From positions 183,255,448-183,319,447 of the forward strand of contig JAVHZZ010000005.1 of assembly GCA_036250195.1 (NCBI GenBank): DNA of 64,000 nucleotides, in the 5' to 3' direction. The position numbers and the translations under genes were made by a program. Within the stretch, counting starts at the first letter, position 1; each line of letters starts with the position of its first letter. The notes below the pieces were generated by a model. The model saw only the letters and a list, made by a program, of their open reading frames with translations. It did no database searches and was not told where the DNA came from. Origin of the DNA: Mixophyes australis (Eukaryota; Chordata; Amphibia; Anura; Limnodynastidae). Positions 54,005 to 64,000 of this stretch are shown here, one piece after another.

Positions 54005-57000
54005 ATGGTTGCGGGGAGGCCATTTTAGGAGAGTCCACAGTTGCTCCCTATTCTAAAGAAAATTCCCCAGAATTTCTGATGGCTGTCATCCTGAGCACCC
54101 CTAAGGGTACCTTTTCCACCACGGCCTTTGTGGACTCCGGCTCCTCCGGGAACTTCATTTCGGTGAGGTGGATCTAGCTTCGCAGCTCCAAATACCTTTA
54201 AACCCATTGCCTCAACCGTTATCTCTGACGGCAGTCGACGGTAGTCGTGTTACCCACGGCTCCATCTCCTCCGTGACTTCTCCTGTTCGGTTGATGGTAG
54301 GAGTACTTCATAGCGAGATGATCCAACTTTTGGTTTTGCCGAGGTCCATTAACCCCCTCATCTTGGGGCTACCGTGGTTAAGAAAGCATTCTCCTCAGAT
54401 GGATTGGGACCACGCTCAAGTTATGTCGTGGGGTTCAGGATGTCGCCTGAAATGTCTGTCCAGAGTTTTGCCTTCAAAATGTCAAGTGATGGCTCATTCC
54501 GAGTTAACCCATCTTCCTGAGGCCTATATGGAATTCCAAGATGTATTCAGTAAGGTTGAAGCGGAGATCTTGCCTCCTCATCGTCCCTGGGATTGCGCTA
54601 TTGTTTTGTCTCCCGACCAACCCATCCCCAAAGACGGACCTACCCTTTATCTCGTCCAGAGACGTCAGCCATGTCTCAATATATTACTGAAAACCTGAAA
54701 CGGGGATTTATCCGCAAATCCACTTCCCCAGCGGGTGCAGGTTTTTTTTTCGTTAAGAAGAAGGATGGGTCTCTTCGGCCTTGTATTGATTATCGTCCTC
54801 TCAACCGCATCACTGTCAAAAATCGATATCCACTACCTCTCATCTCTGACCTCTTTGACAAGCTCAGTGGATCTCAAATTTTTTCCAAACTAGATCTCCG
54901 TGGGGCCTATAATTTGATTCGTATCAAGAAGGGGGACGAATGGAAAACGGCCTTTAACACCAGAGATGGACATTTCGAGTACCTGGTGATGCCCTTCGGC
55001 CTCTGCAACGCCCCAGCCATCTTCCAAACCTTTGTTAATGATATCTTTCATGACCTGTTATACACTTCTGTGGTAGTGTATTTAGACGATATATTAATAT
55101 TTTCTAAAGATCTGAAAACTCATCGGGAACAAGTAAAGGAGGTCCTACGTAGACTCCGGAGACATCACCTCTACTGCAAGCTGGAGAAATGTGTGTTTGA
55201 GATTAGCCAGGTACCTTTTCTTGGTTTCATTGTGTCGGGTCAAGGTCTTTGTATGGATCCCACCAAGGTGTCAGCTATTCTGGACTGGCCTCAGCCACAA
55301 GGCCTTAAAGCGATTCAAAGGTTCATTGGCTTTGCAAACTATTATCGCCAATTTATTCAGGGATTCTCCACCATTATAGCTCCCATTACAGCTTTAACCA
55401 GGAAGACTGCCAACCCCAGGGTTTGGTCCTCGGAAGCCATGTCTGCCTTCATAACGTTAAAGAAAGCATTTTCTTCAGCTCCAGTTCTGTCCCAGCCAGA
55501 TCAAGAACGACCCTTCTTCTTAGAGGTAGATGCATCCTCTGTAGGCATTGGGGCGGTGCTTTTTCAAGAGTCTCCTGCTGGCTCACACAACCCGTGTGGG
55601 TTTTTCTCCAGACGATTTCTTCCAAGTGAATGTAATTATGGAATAGGGGACAAGGAGTTACTGGCCATCAAGGCGGCTCTGGAGGAATGGCTACATCTGT
55701 TGGAGGGGGCTATATTTCCTGTTACTGTGTTTACCGACCATCGGAACCTAGTGTTCATTCAAGAGGCTCGTTGCCTTAATCCTCGGCAAGCCCGCTGGGC
55801 ATCCTTCTTTGCTCGATTTAACATGAAGCTCACATTCTGCCCTGGGGCCAAGAACGGACGTGCAGATGCATTATCTCGCTCATTTGACGATTCCGATCGC
55901 TTAAGACCATTGGTTCCTCAGCATATTATTGATCCTTCTAATATTGTAGCCCTCACTAGGACCAAAACGTCCTCTCCTCCTCCAGGCCGGTCATTTGTGG
56001 AACCTCATCTCCGGCTCAAGACCCTACAGTGGGCCCATTCATCCCGCATTGCCGGCCATGCTGGAATAAAGAAGACTACATCGTTGCTTTGCCGTCGCTT
56101 CTGGTGGCCTACTGTACGTGCCGATATTTGTAAATTTATTGCTTCCTGCACTACTTGTGCTCAACACAAGACTTGTAGAAGAGTCCCGGCAGGCCTTCTT
56201 CGTCCACTCCCTATCCCCGATGCTCCTTGGGAAAGTGTGGCCATGGATTTTATCACAGATCTACCCCACAGTGCAGGGTTTACCACTATCTGGGTGGTCA
56301 TTGATCGCTTTTCAAAGATGGCACATTTTATGGCACATTTTATTCCTCTAACTGGACTGCCCACGGCCAGTCATCTGGCAGATATCTTTATCAAGGAGAT
56401 ATTCAGATTACATGGTTGCCCGAAGGAGATCATTTCGGACCGTGGAGACCAATTCACATCCCGTTTTTGGAGAACCTTTTGTAGGGGATTGAACATAGAA
56501 TTTAAATTCTCTTCGGGATATCATCCCCAAACCAATGGACAGACGGAGCGAATCAATCAGGACCTCGAAACATTTCTTCGCTGTTTTACCTCTGACAATC
56601 AGAATAAATGGTCTCAATTCCTTCCTTGGGCGGAGTTCTCCCATAACCAACACATTCATGAGTCTACCGGATTCTCCCCATTCTTTATTGTATATGGAAG
56701 TCATCCTGTGTTTCCGGATCCTTTTCCAGTGTCCTCTTCATCGGTTCCAGCCGTAGATACTCTCTATCGGGAGTTTTCTCTCATTTGGGCTAAGACTAGG
56801 ATGGCTTTACTCAAGGCTACTCAGCATCACAAAATCTTTGCAGATCGTCATTGGAGGGCCACTCCTCTCTTAAAGGTGGGAGACCAAGTATGGCTATCCA
56901 CCCGGGACCTAAGACTAAAAGTTCCTTCTATGAAGATGGCTCCCCGATTTATTGGCCCGTACACCATCATGCAAGTAATTAATCCTGTATGCTTTAAATT

Positions 57001-57276
57001 GAAACTTCCTCCTTCTCTGAGATGTCATAACACTTTTCATGTCTCATTACTACGACCAGTGGTGCTCAATAAATTCTATCGACCTCCCTGTCGTTCCCCA
57101 CCAATACAAACCTCTTCTGGAACAGAATTCGAAGTCAATCGGATCTTGGCCTCTCGCATTCTTCGTGGCAAACAGCAATATCTTGTCCATTGGAAAGGAT
57201 TTGGCCCAGAGGAGAGATTATGGGTGGACAAGCAGGACCTTCATGCTCCTAGAATTCTTAAAAGGTTCCTTCAAAC

Positions 57277-57295
57277 AGGAGGAGGAAGAGGAGGG
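57277..57295 (+). other. Element 2 polypurine tract
   Basis: An unbroken purine run AGGAGGAGGAAGAGGAGGG ends five bases before the 3' LTR; it also codes the end of pol. Confidence 0.75.
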
Positions 57296-57300
57296 TATAC

Positions 57301-57945
57301 TGTCAGGCGCCGTTCCGCATGGCCGCCTGTCTGCTGACAGCGCATCTGGTTGCCTAGCAACCAGAAGCATCACTTCCGGATCCCCCTGCCATCCGACCTC
57401 TGGGTGTGATGACGCGCCCCGTTGCTAGGCAACGGGATGCTATGAGCAGGATTCCCGACGGCAGGTATGACAGCACTGCAGCGCTGATTCTGATTGGGTT
57501 ACCACAGTATTTAAACCTCTTCCAGCCCTCTCACCAGTGCCAGAGTATCAGGTCTTCCTGCCTCCAGCGTTTGTGTATACCAGTTGCTGTATTTGTTCCT
57601 GACCATCCCCGTGCTGCTTGTGACCTTTTGACCCGGACCATTTGACCACCTCTATTTGGATTCTGCCTTTGTACTGTTCTTCCTGAAAGTTACCGACCCG
57701 ACTTGCCTCACCATTCTTCTGGATTTCCCTTTGTACCTCTTCTACCTGAACGTTGCTGACCCAGCCTGTCTGACACCTCCTTGTATCTCGCTGTGGACTC
57801 TAGGAAGGACCGCGACCTGCGTGTCCCTGAAGCGGAGTCCATACTTCCTTGCGGGGGTTCCTGGTGAAGACCAGGGGCACGTTAGACTCCGCACCTTCCT
57901 CTGAGTTGTGCCAACAACAGCAGGTACCCATTATCAGTCGTGACA
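57301..57945 (+). repeat. Element 2 3' LTR
   Basis: 645 bases, TGTCAGGCGCC...GTCGTGACA. It has 17 bases near 57,330 that the 5' LTR lacks. The pol frame ends 37 bases into it (57,337). Confidence 0.93.
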
Positions 57946-57950
57946 ATGAC

Positions 57951-59087
57951 CTTTTCATATTGATGATTATCTGGCTACAATGTCTCCTCTTTTTTGTGCC
58001 CTTTAAGTATACACGTTCTATAGGATTTTTAACTTCCTTTACATTTCAAAACAGTTTAACATGTCCTATTTTTTTTCTGATTGAGTAGAAAATTTCCATC
58101 TTCGTCTCTCATTTTTATTCTGAGATAATAAGTAACTTTACCCAAATTTTTATCTCAACATTTTGACTCATTATCTCAGTTGTCTCTCTCTTGCTCATAT
58201 CATGTTATCATCGATGTAAATGAAGATATGTATCCATCTGTAACCCCTGGGTCTCTGGGCGCCACCCAGCACCTGGAGAGGAAAGGGATGTTAAACTTCA
58301 CAGTCAGACTCAGCTTTTCTGAGTTTTCTCCTCAACACAGTGGTCCTACTTCAGTCAGTTTCACTCTTCAGATTGTGAGGTCTCGCAGGGTTCATCGGAG
58401 GTGGACTCTACAAATCCCTAAGAAACACTTGTAGGAATACATCCACACTAATAGGTAAAGGGGATAAACCACCTGGCATATTTGTTAGGATATAGTCCCA
58501 GTAACCAGTGGTCTGACACCTTGTGACTGGTGGGTGGTGTTCCTAATGGATTTCCCATAACAGCAATTATGGGAAAGGATATTGAGCACTACAACCATAA
58601 CATTTTCTGGGTTAATTGCAGACACTTGGAAAAATTCAGTGAAACTGAACTAAAAATCTCGTTCTTGCTCCTGTATGCGAATTAAATCTGTACAAGTGAT
58701 TAAAATCATTTAGGAAAGTGCTGCATGTAAAATCAAAATATAGTCCAGCACTCTACGTCAACCAGTATAAAAATCACAATGTGTCAGCATAAGTACGAGA
58801 ATTTTGTGCATAATATAGCTATATTGTGATTAGCTACCTACCAATGTCAAGGCATCTGATGTAGGCGAGTCCATAGTCTTACAATACAGTTGACAGTAAA
58901 ATGGAAAATAGCATAGAACAATAACACAATGAAAATACACATGCACAGACAATAATGCAGAGATAATGGTACAAATTCAATATAATAATAGTAGCTCACA
59001 ACTTGTATCAGGCTAAGACAAACAATGCAGCATTTGAGAATGTCCCTGCTAGATCAATACTTTAGAAAATGTCGTAAACAATGATAA
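57951..59087. other. No gene seen
   Basis: 58,180-58,434 is an 84-codon open frame without recognisable motif. The block around 58,235-58,520 may be a repeat but was not matched within the window. Confidence 0.4.
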
Positions 59088-59365
59088 TACGACTGAAAGT
59101 CTTTGCCAAGGTGCACATAATTTATACACCTTGGCAAAGCCATGTAGAGTTGCAGGGGGGGAATTTAAAATGTGTGGACAGATTTAGATTTTGGATGGAG
59201 GGGCGCACATCCAAGCTTAACTCTGAATTGCATTATAAATCTAAACCTGTCCATAATTTGTGTTCTACATGCAGCAGCAGGCAGTATTTTAAATATATAA
59301 TTAAATATTGCATTTGCACCCCCTGCATTGCAACATGGTTTGTCCTAAGTCTTTATTTTCTGAAT
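59088..59365. mobile_element. Foldback MITE of the 4428 family
   Basis: The left arm has CATGTAGAGTTGCAGGGGGGG, the right arm CACCCCCTGCATTGCAACATGG, with AAATGTGTGGACAGATTTA and its inverse inside. The outermost GGCCTGA ends are not clear. Confidence 0.65.
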
Positions 59366-60774
59366 TAATACACCCTAGCAGTCCAAAACACATTCTGTTG
59401 CTTTGTCTCCTATATTGGAGCACTTTTCACTTGGGATTATCATACAGTGCTTGCAGCTGAATATTCTCAGATGGTCCATATGGGAATTCTTACTATTCCA
59501 TAGCTCATAAGTTGTAGGTGTTATTGATTTTAATGATAGGTTATTTTTTAAGTAGGTTTCTGTGATTTGTGCTTCACAACATACCAAAATTTAGCAATAA
59601 CTACTACTTTATTAATCTTGAGGATTTACTGTTTTATGACTGCAAAAAATATTTCGTTCTAATATTTTATTATTGTAGGAAAAACACCAAATTGACTTAT
59701 AAATTATATTAATCAATGTACTGACTGGAATCTTCCATCTTCCAATTTAATATTAGCAATGAATATATACAGTATATGACACTAGAAAACTTGGAAAGCT
59801 ATTCTCTTTCCCAATTTTACACTTCTCTCTCAGAGGCTCATATTTAAATCAAATGTGATGAAAGGGCATTGGCAAGCAAGTAATTGTGTATGGATGAATG
59901 GACAAAGTAATTTCCAGGCTTATCAGATCATGTTCCACTTGTCTGAATAGTCTTGTTTTAGTTCTGAGCATCTACACGAACTAAGCTGCCAACACCAAAT
60001 AACACAGGCATAAAAGGATTAAATGTGCCTCTTCTACAGCACTCTAACCCAGAACTGACCTTTAACATAATCTTTTAACTAATTTGCTTGATTTTTGTGG
60101 CATTGCAATATTATTGCCTTAATTTCTATGTAAAAAAATGATTGACAGCTAATAATAAATACCAACTATGTGCAAATAATCTAATAAAATACATAGCTTG
60201 AGACAAATAGCAAATGTATAATAAAGCAATTTGCAGCCAATGAAAATGATGTGGCTCATCATAGTTTTCCTTTGGCCTACAACCACCAGCAAGCTATGAG
60301 AATATCATATCTCCTAATCAAAAGTGCATTCACCACATGTATTTGGCCTTGCCAGTGTAAAGCCTAGAAAATGATATTATTGCGTAGTACATACAGTATA
60401 ATTGTCTATCTTCTGCAGTACATAATAAAGGTCTATTTCAAAATTTTAAAAATGATAATACATGATGTATTTTATTATGCTCTTAAGCACTTATTTACCT
60501 GTCTTACAGAAAGGTGCAAAGCTACCGTCACTTTTGGGATGGTCCATTTAAAATCTGTCCATGTTGACTTTGGCGGTATGGCAGGTTTAACTGAAAATGC
60601 TCATGATTAAATGAGTAACATATCACTTAAAGTTCTGCCTACCACTTGGGACCCGTTGCTCCTACAACGTTAGGAGTTTTATTACATTTCTCAGTTTTAT
60701 GTGTTTGAATGTTTTTATAACATGAGTTTGTGGTTATTATTTATATTACCCCCATCACATGGATTTAGCAAGGT
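59366..60774. other. AT-rich interval, no gene seen
   Basis: Unique-looking, AT-rich. No conserved frame. Confidence 0.5.
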
Positions 60775-62205
60775 ATGCTTTTCCTGGAAGACATTGCTCC
60801 TTTATTGAGCTTTCCCTCCTCTGCAGATATCGAAGAGAGTTTCCACATACCATACATGACCCATTATCAATGTCTTCAATTGAAACAGGTTTATGGTAAT
60901 ATTTATAAAGAGCTCATGCTTCCTCGCCACACTATGCCAGAGTCTCTCTGCTGGAAGAGAGACCTTGATAGCGGCTTACTTTCATCTATCTACAAAGTGC
61001 TACTCGCCTATGGTTTGAACCCAGACGAATCCTATGAGATCATATATGTGCGGATAACGAAGAATGCTGCCAAGGTGTACTATAGATTGTACATGGACAA
61101 GGGAAATTGCATAAAATATTCTCATATGTTTCTAATCTCTGTTGGAGGCAGTGTGGAGATGCATCCTATCTCACATAGGGTGGAGCTGTCCAAGGCTTAC
61201 TCCTATGTGGAGCCAGATTTATCTTCTTATATTTAAAGTCAAACAGGTTTGGAGGCCAAAATCCCTATCTTGCCCAGACACATTCCCAATGTTCCCAATA
61301 CACAAAGACTAATTTGGCATATCTTAATTACTATGAAATGTCTGAAAGCCTGAAGCTGAAGAAAAACTGATTTGCCTTCTCTCTCTGCCATATTTGATAG
61401 TGTCTGGTGTGTTCACAAAAAGCTGGGATTTTGCTGTCTCCGAGAATCCCAGCTCTTTAGACCCTGTTTACACTGCACCTTGGACCCGGGAAATTCCAGG
61501 GTCGACCCCGTTCATACTGATCCCAGGTCTGCCCTGGCAATAAGTGTGAGTCATGACAAGAGGAGCTATCACTGGCTGACAAAGATGAGGTCATTAAAAG
61601 GGGACTTTTTTTTTGCACACAAAGATGAGGCCAAAGTGAGTGGTGACTGTTCACAACATTGCTTTAATCATGGCCGATGAGTCACTATTGTGTAGCCAGG
61701 AGTTCCTGGTTCATTGCATTTTTTTGCTGTTTCATACAGCAAACGAGAGCTTGATGCAGCTGCTAACACTGTGCTACCTTGCACAGTGTCATTTCAGAAG
61801 GAGAAAGGCGCAATTTATGGCAGAGAGGGAGAATACTCTATGTCTTTATTTGCGAGGGGGGTAGCTTCTGTCAAGTCCAGCATTTCCTCCATATTGAGAT
61901 TTAGCGCGGCGACTAACCGAAGAATTGACCAGATGGTTTCTTCTGATAAGGTGGATGCACTGACCCTACCCACTGTTCTCTAGTATTTTCTCCTGCTTTC
62001 TTGTTAATAGTGTGGGAATATGTTATGTATCACAATTGTATTTATCTAGGGGATTGTGTTCTGTCTTGTGTAGGTTGCTATTATGCTGCTCCTATGAGAT
62101 ATATGTATACCTGCCTTTCTTCTCTTTTCTGACGCTTTCCTCCCCCTTATTATATCTTTTGCAAAATCCTAATAAAAAGATGTTTTTGTTTAAGAAAAAA
62201 AAAAG
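60775..62205 (+). mobile_element. Probable 3' end of an L1-type LINE, 5'-truncated
   Basis: A 153-codon frame (60,775-61,236) reads FPSSADIEESFHIP, YQCLQLKQVY and GLLSSIYKVLLAYG. This pattern (F-x-x-IP, Y-x-x-LQLK, GLxSxIYK-L) resembles the region after the reverse transcriptase in L1/Tx1 ORF2. Downstream the frame is lost; 61,380-61,980 may hold an unrelated insertion with a GGGACCCGGG-rich part and a short hairpin (61,419-61,455). The end at 62,150-62,205, CCTAATAAAAAGATG followed by an A run, looks like a LINE 3' tail. The family call is inference. Confidence 0.45.
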
Positions 62206-63689
62206 ATAGGATGACTCCTAATTTCTGACAACTCCTGAGCACCCATAGAAGACAGTCCATTTAGAGTGATTAAAAGGGGGGTTGTGCAAGTGATATCTGG
62301 AGCCTTTGTGCCATTTCATTTCAAAATAAAAAGGGAAATAATAAATAAAACCCCTACTGACTGCTTACTTTGAAAGCATGGAATACATTACTATGTGTTT
62401 TAACTGTTTTAAATTGACTTTCTGACCCTTTTTTAAAATGTTGTCCAATGTGAGACTTTAAAAATACACCTAAGGATTGAACAATTCGCATTGCAGTATA
62501 TTGTTTCAAAAGTTTAGATATACTTTTATATATTAGAAATGCGGTTTTATGTTTTAAAATGTTAGAACTGTTTCTGCCTATGTGATGCAGTTTATACATA
62601 ATTGCATACAATTTCATTTTTTACATTTTTTTCATGTTTCAAAAAGGACATTTCATGCTTCTTTTATACTGCTTTTAAATGGATTTTTTTGGACACAGAA
62701 CAATAAAAGTTTAGATATTTGGGTGGACCAAGATTTGGTAGCTACAAGTTTGTTTAGTTTATAATGTGTAATTTCACAGGAGACCCAAACACCTGTGATG
62801 CATACGGGAGATTTTTCACAATATTGCCATCCGGAGTGGAGTTCCGTGGGTGGAAAAGGCCGATGTTGCTGGCCAGGAGGAATTAAGTGTTGAACTTAGT
62901 CCTCCAAGATTATTCAGCCTTCAAGGCATATGTAATTTCATCCTACTTTAGATATAAGTACCATTTGGGTTTACGTAAAATGTAATGCTTACAATGAAAG
63001 GCCAAATAACCAATTTTTTAAAAATTGTGTATTTAGTGGAACAAACAGCCAAAATAGTGACACACACAAACACACATGAAAATAAGTAAATTCATTTTAA
63101 TTTGAGCCCTCGCTTGCCCTCTGATCCTAACATCCCCTGTGTTGCTCGATCTGCCTCTGGGTCACCTGAGCAGTAGGTTCCACAGGGGCAAGAGAGGCAG
63201 CAGGGGTCACAGGAGCAGGAGGAGCAACAAGTGGCACAGGAGCAGGAAGGTGTGACTTAGTGGCATTAGGGTAAACATGTGGCACCAGGGCAAGAGGGTA
63301 AACATGTGGTCAGGAAAAATAGGGTCAACCGTTGGTTGCCCAATATAATGAACAAATTAATTGGTCAATCTCTCCAAGGTGGTATGGATCATGGTGTGTT
63401 TCCGATCGGATTCATTGTTTGTTCTAATGATGCAGTGCTTTCATACATTCTTGAGAGACTGACCACTATTCCCGTCACGGGTGTCCTCGCCTGTAAGGTC
63501 CTGTTTCACCTCACTTGGCTCCTCCGCATCTACATCTAACATAATGGTAGACAAAAAATAACATCATAACCATGTATGTTTTTGCCCATAACATCCACAT
63601 TTTTGCATCAAATCAGTAGATTTTATAACACATATTAGTAATTTCACACGTGCCATGTATATTTTTTTATTCCATGTGTGTATATGTTA
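62206..63689. other. No gene seen; GCAGGAG-rich stretch
   Basis: 63,170-63,310 is a purine-rich imperfect repeat (CACAGGAGCAGGA, GGGTAAACATGTGG). The 86-codon frame at 63,279-63,539 has no motif I recognise. Confidence 0.35.
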
Positions 63690-64000
63690 AAGAAGCTCGG
63701 GCTTGGTTCTCTGAAAACTGAGCCCATCCAAACTTCGTCGAACTTCGGCTTGGCTCGGTACTTTCGCATGCCCTTGGAAGTGAAAATGAGGCAAAACATC
63801 ATTGCTGCGTCGTCGGATCTTGCGAGTTTTGGATTTTATCAGTACCACCCTCCACGGCGATCCAGCGCCATTTGACAGAGAGACACAGAAGGGGTAGCCC
63901 GGTCTTGGCAGTCTCCAGTGCAGTTGGGCAGCGTCATATCTAAAACAGAAAGAGGAGGGGTGGCAGTTTTCTTAAAAGTCTCCAGTGACATTCTACTGAT
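63690..64000 (+). mobile_element. Start of another hAT copy (5' region), runs off the window
   Basis: 63,690-63,850 matches the minus-strand end of hAT copy A (AAAATGAGGCAAAACATCAT, GTCGGATCT, TTTTGGATT). From 63,890 the tandem array GTCTCCAGTGACATTCT begins. The terminal motif itself is not intact at the left. Confidence 0.6.

Larger units (their letters stand above)
53926..57337 (+). pseudogene. pol: Element 2 Pol, two frameshifts in the protease-RT region
   Basis: The pol frame is entered by -1 shift at GGGAAAC. Protease AFVDSGSSGNF (about 54,126-54,158) is followed by a frame change near 54,165, and another near 54,630. From there 914 codons are open: FIRKSTSPAGAGFFFVKKKDG, D in FSKLDLRGAY, YLDD in VVYLDDILIFS, RNase H VDASS, KELLA and TDHR, integrase H-H-C-C finger, MDFITDLP, SDRGDQF and QTERIN (catalytic D, D, E). 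GPY/F-type FIGPYTIM and a chromodomain (FEVNRILASRI, YLVHWKGFGPEERLWV) end the protein. The enzyme half looks well kept, with a small duplication MAHFMAHF near 56,320. Both breaks fit single-base losses. Confidence 0.92.
52427..57945 (+). mobile_element. Element 2: sushi-like Ty3/gypsy chromovirus, frame-broken
   Basis: 5,519 bases with a perfect duplication ATGAC (52,422-52,426 and 57,946-57,950). Same plan as Element 1 but a different subfamily: LTR, self-primer site, gag, GGGAAAC, pol with chromodomain, polypurine tract, LTR. The LTRs are 628 and 645 bases; the difference of 17 is one indel near 52,455 / 57,330. Scattered substitutions between LTRs show it is older than Element 1. Gag has one frameshift and the protease-RT region two, so it is not autonomous as read. 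Confidence 0.95.

Overview
The window reads as vertebrate nuclear DNA, most likely from a frog or toad. It is AT-rich, has no operons and no intact multi-exon host gene that I can recognise, and is built largely from transposable elements. The anuran inference rests on the repeat set: an L2-clade LINE, a tRNA-headed SINE ending in TATATAG plus an ATG/CAT tail, a large BED-type hAT family, sushi-like Ty3/gypsy chromoviruses, Tc1, and foldback MITEs with GGCCTGATTCATTAAG-type ends. I could run no database search, so species and family names are inference.

Layout. 1-3.2 kb: decayed L2-type LINE (minus). 3.6-11 kb: a retroviral-type LTR repeat, foldback MITEs, a cluster of tRNA-like SINE heads and G-rich satellite-like sequence. 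11.5-15 kb: an internally deleted hAT copy carrying a solo LTR, preceded by another probable LTR. 16.9-21.9 kb: two solo LTRs, a SINE, and a LINE split by a MITE. 23.7-29.6 kb: two copies of one LTR-like repeat in opposite orientation, forming a widely spaced inverted repeat. 30.6-37 kb: a hAT copy (minus) that holds two solo LTRs and an intronless, broken copy of the host gene NSMCE2. 37-38 kb: a hAT fragment (plus) interrupted by Element 1 (37,973-43,683, minus), a nearly intact Ty3/gypsy element. 43.7-46.3 kb: more hAT pieces. 51.5-52.2 kb: a Tc1 relic. 52.4-57.9 kb: Element 2, a related Ty3/gypsy element (plus) with broken frames. 60.8-62.2 kb: probable 3' end of an L1-type LINE. 63.7-64 kb: the start of another hAT copy.

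How the parts work together. Elements 1 and 2 each carry LTR, primer site, gag, a GGGAAAC frameshift site, pol (protease, reverse transcriptase, RNase H, integrase, chromodomain), polypurine tract and LTR, flanked by perfect 5-bp target duplications. Both appear to be self-primed: the ten bases predicted at the 5' end of the RNA are exactly complementary to the ten bases just after the LTR, and these ten bases differ between the two elements while staying paired. The hAT copies act as a landing ground, since at least four LTR insertions lie inside them.

The most unusual single item is the NSMCE2-derived sequence at 31,945-32,486, which sits at the junction between two repeated modules of a hAT element.
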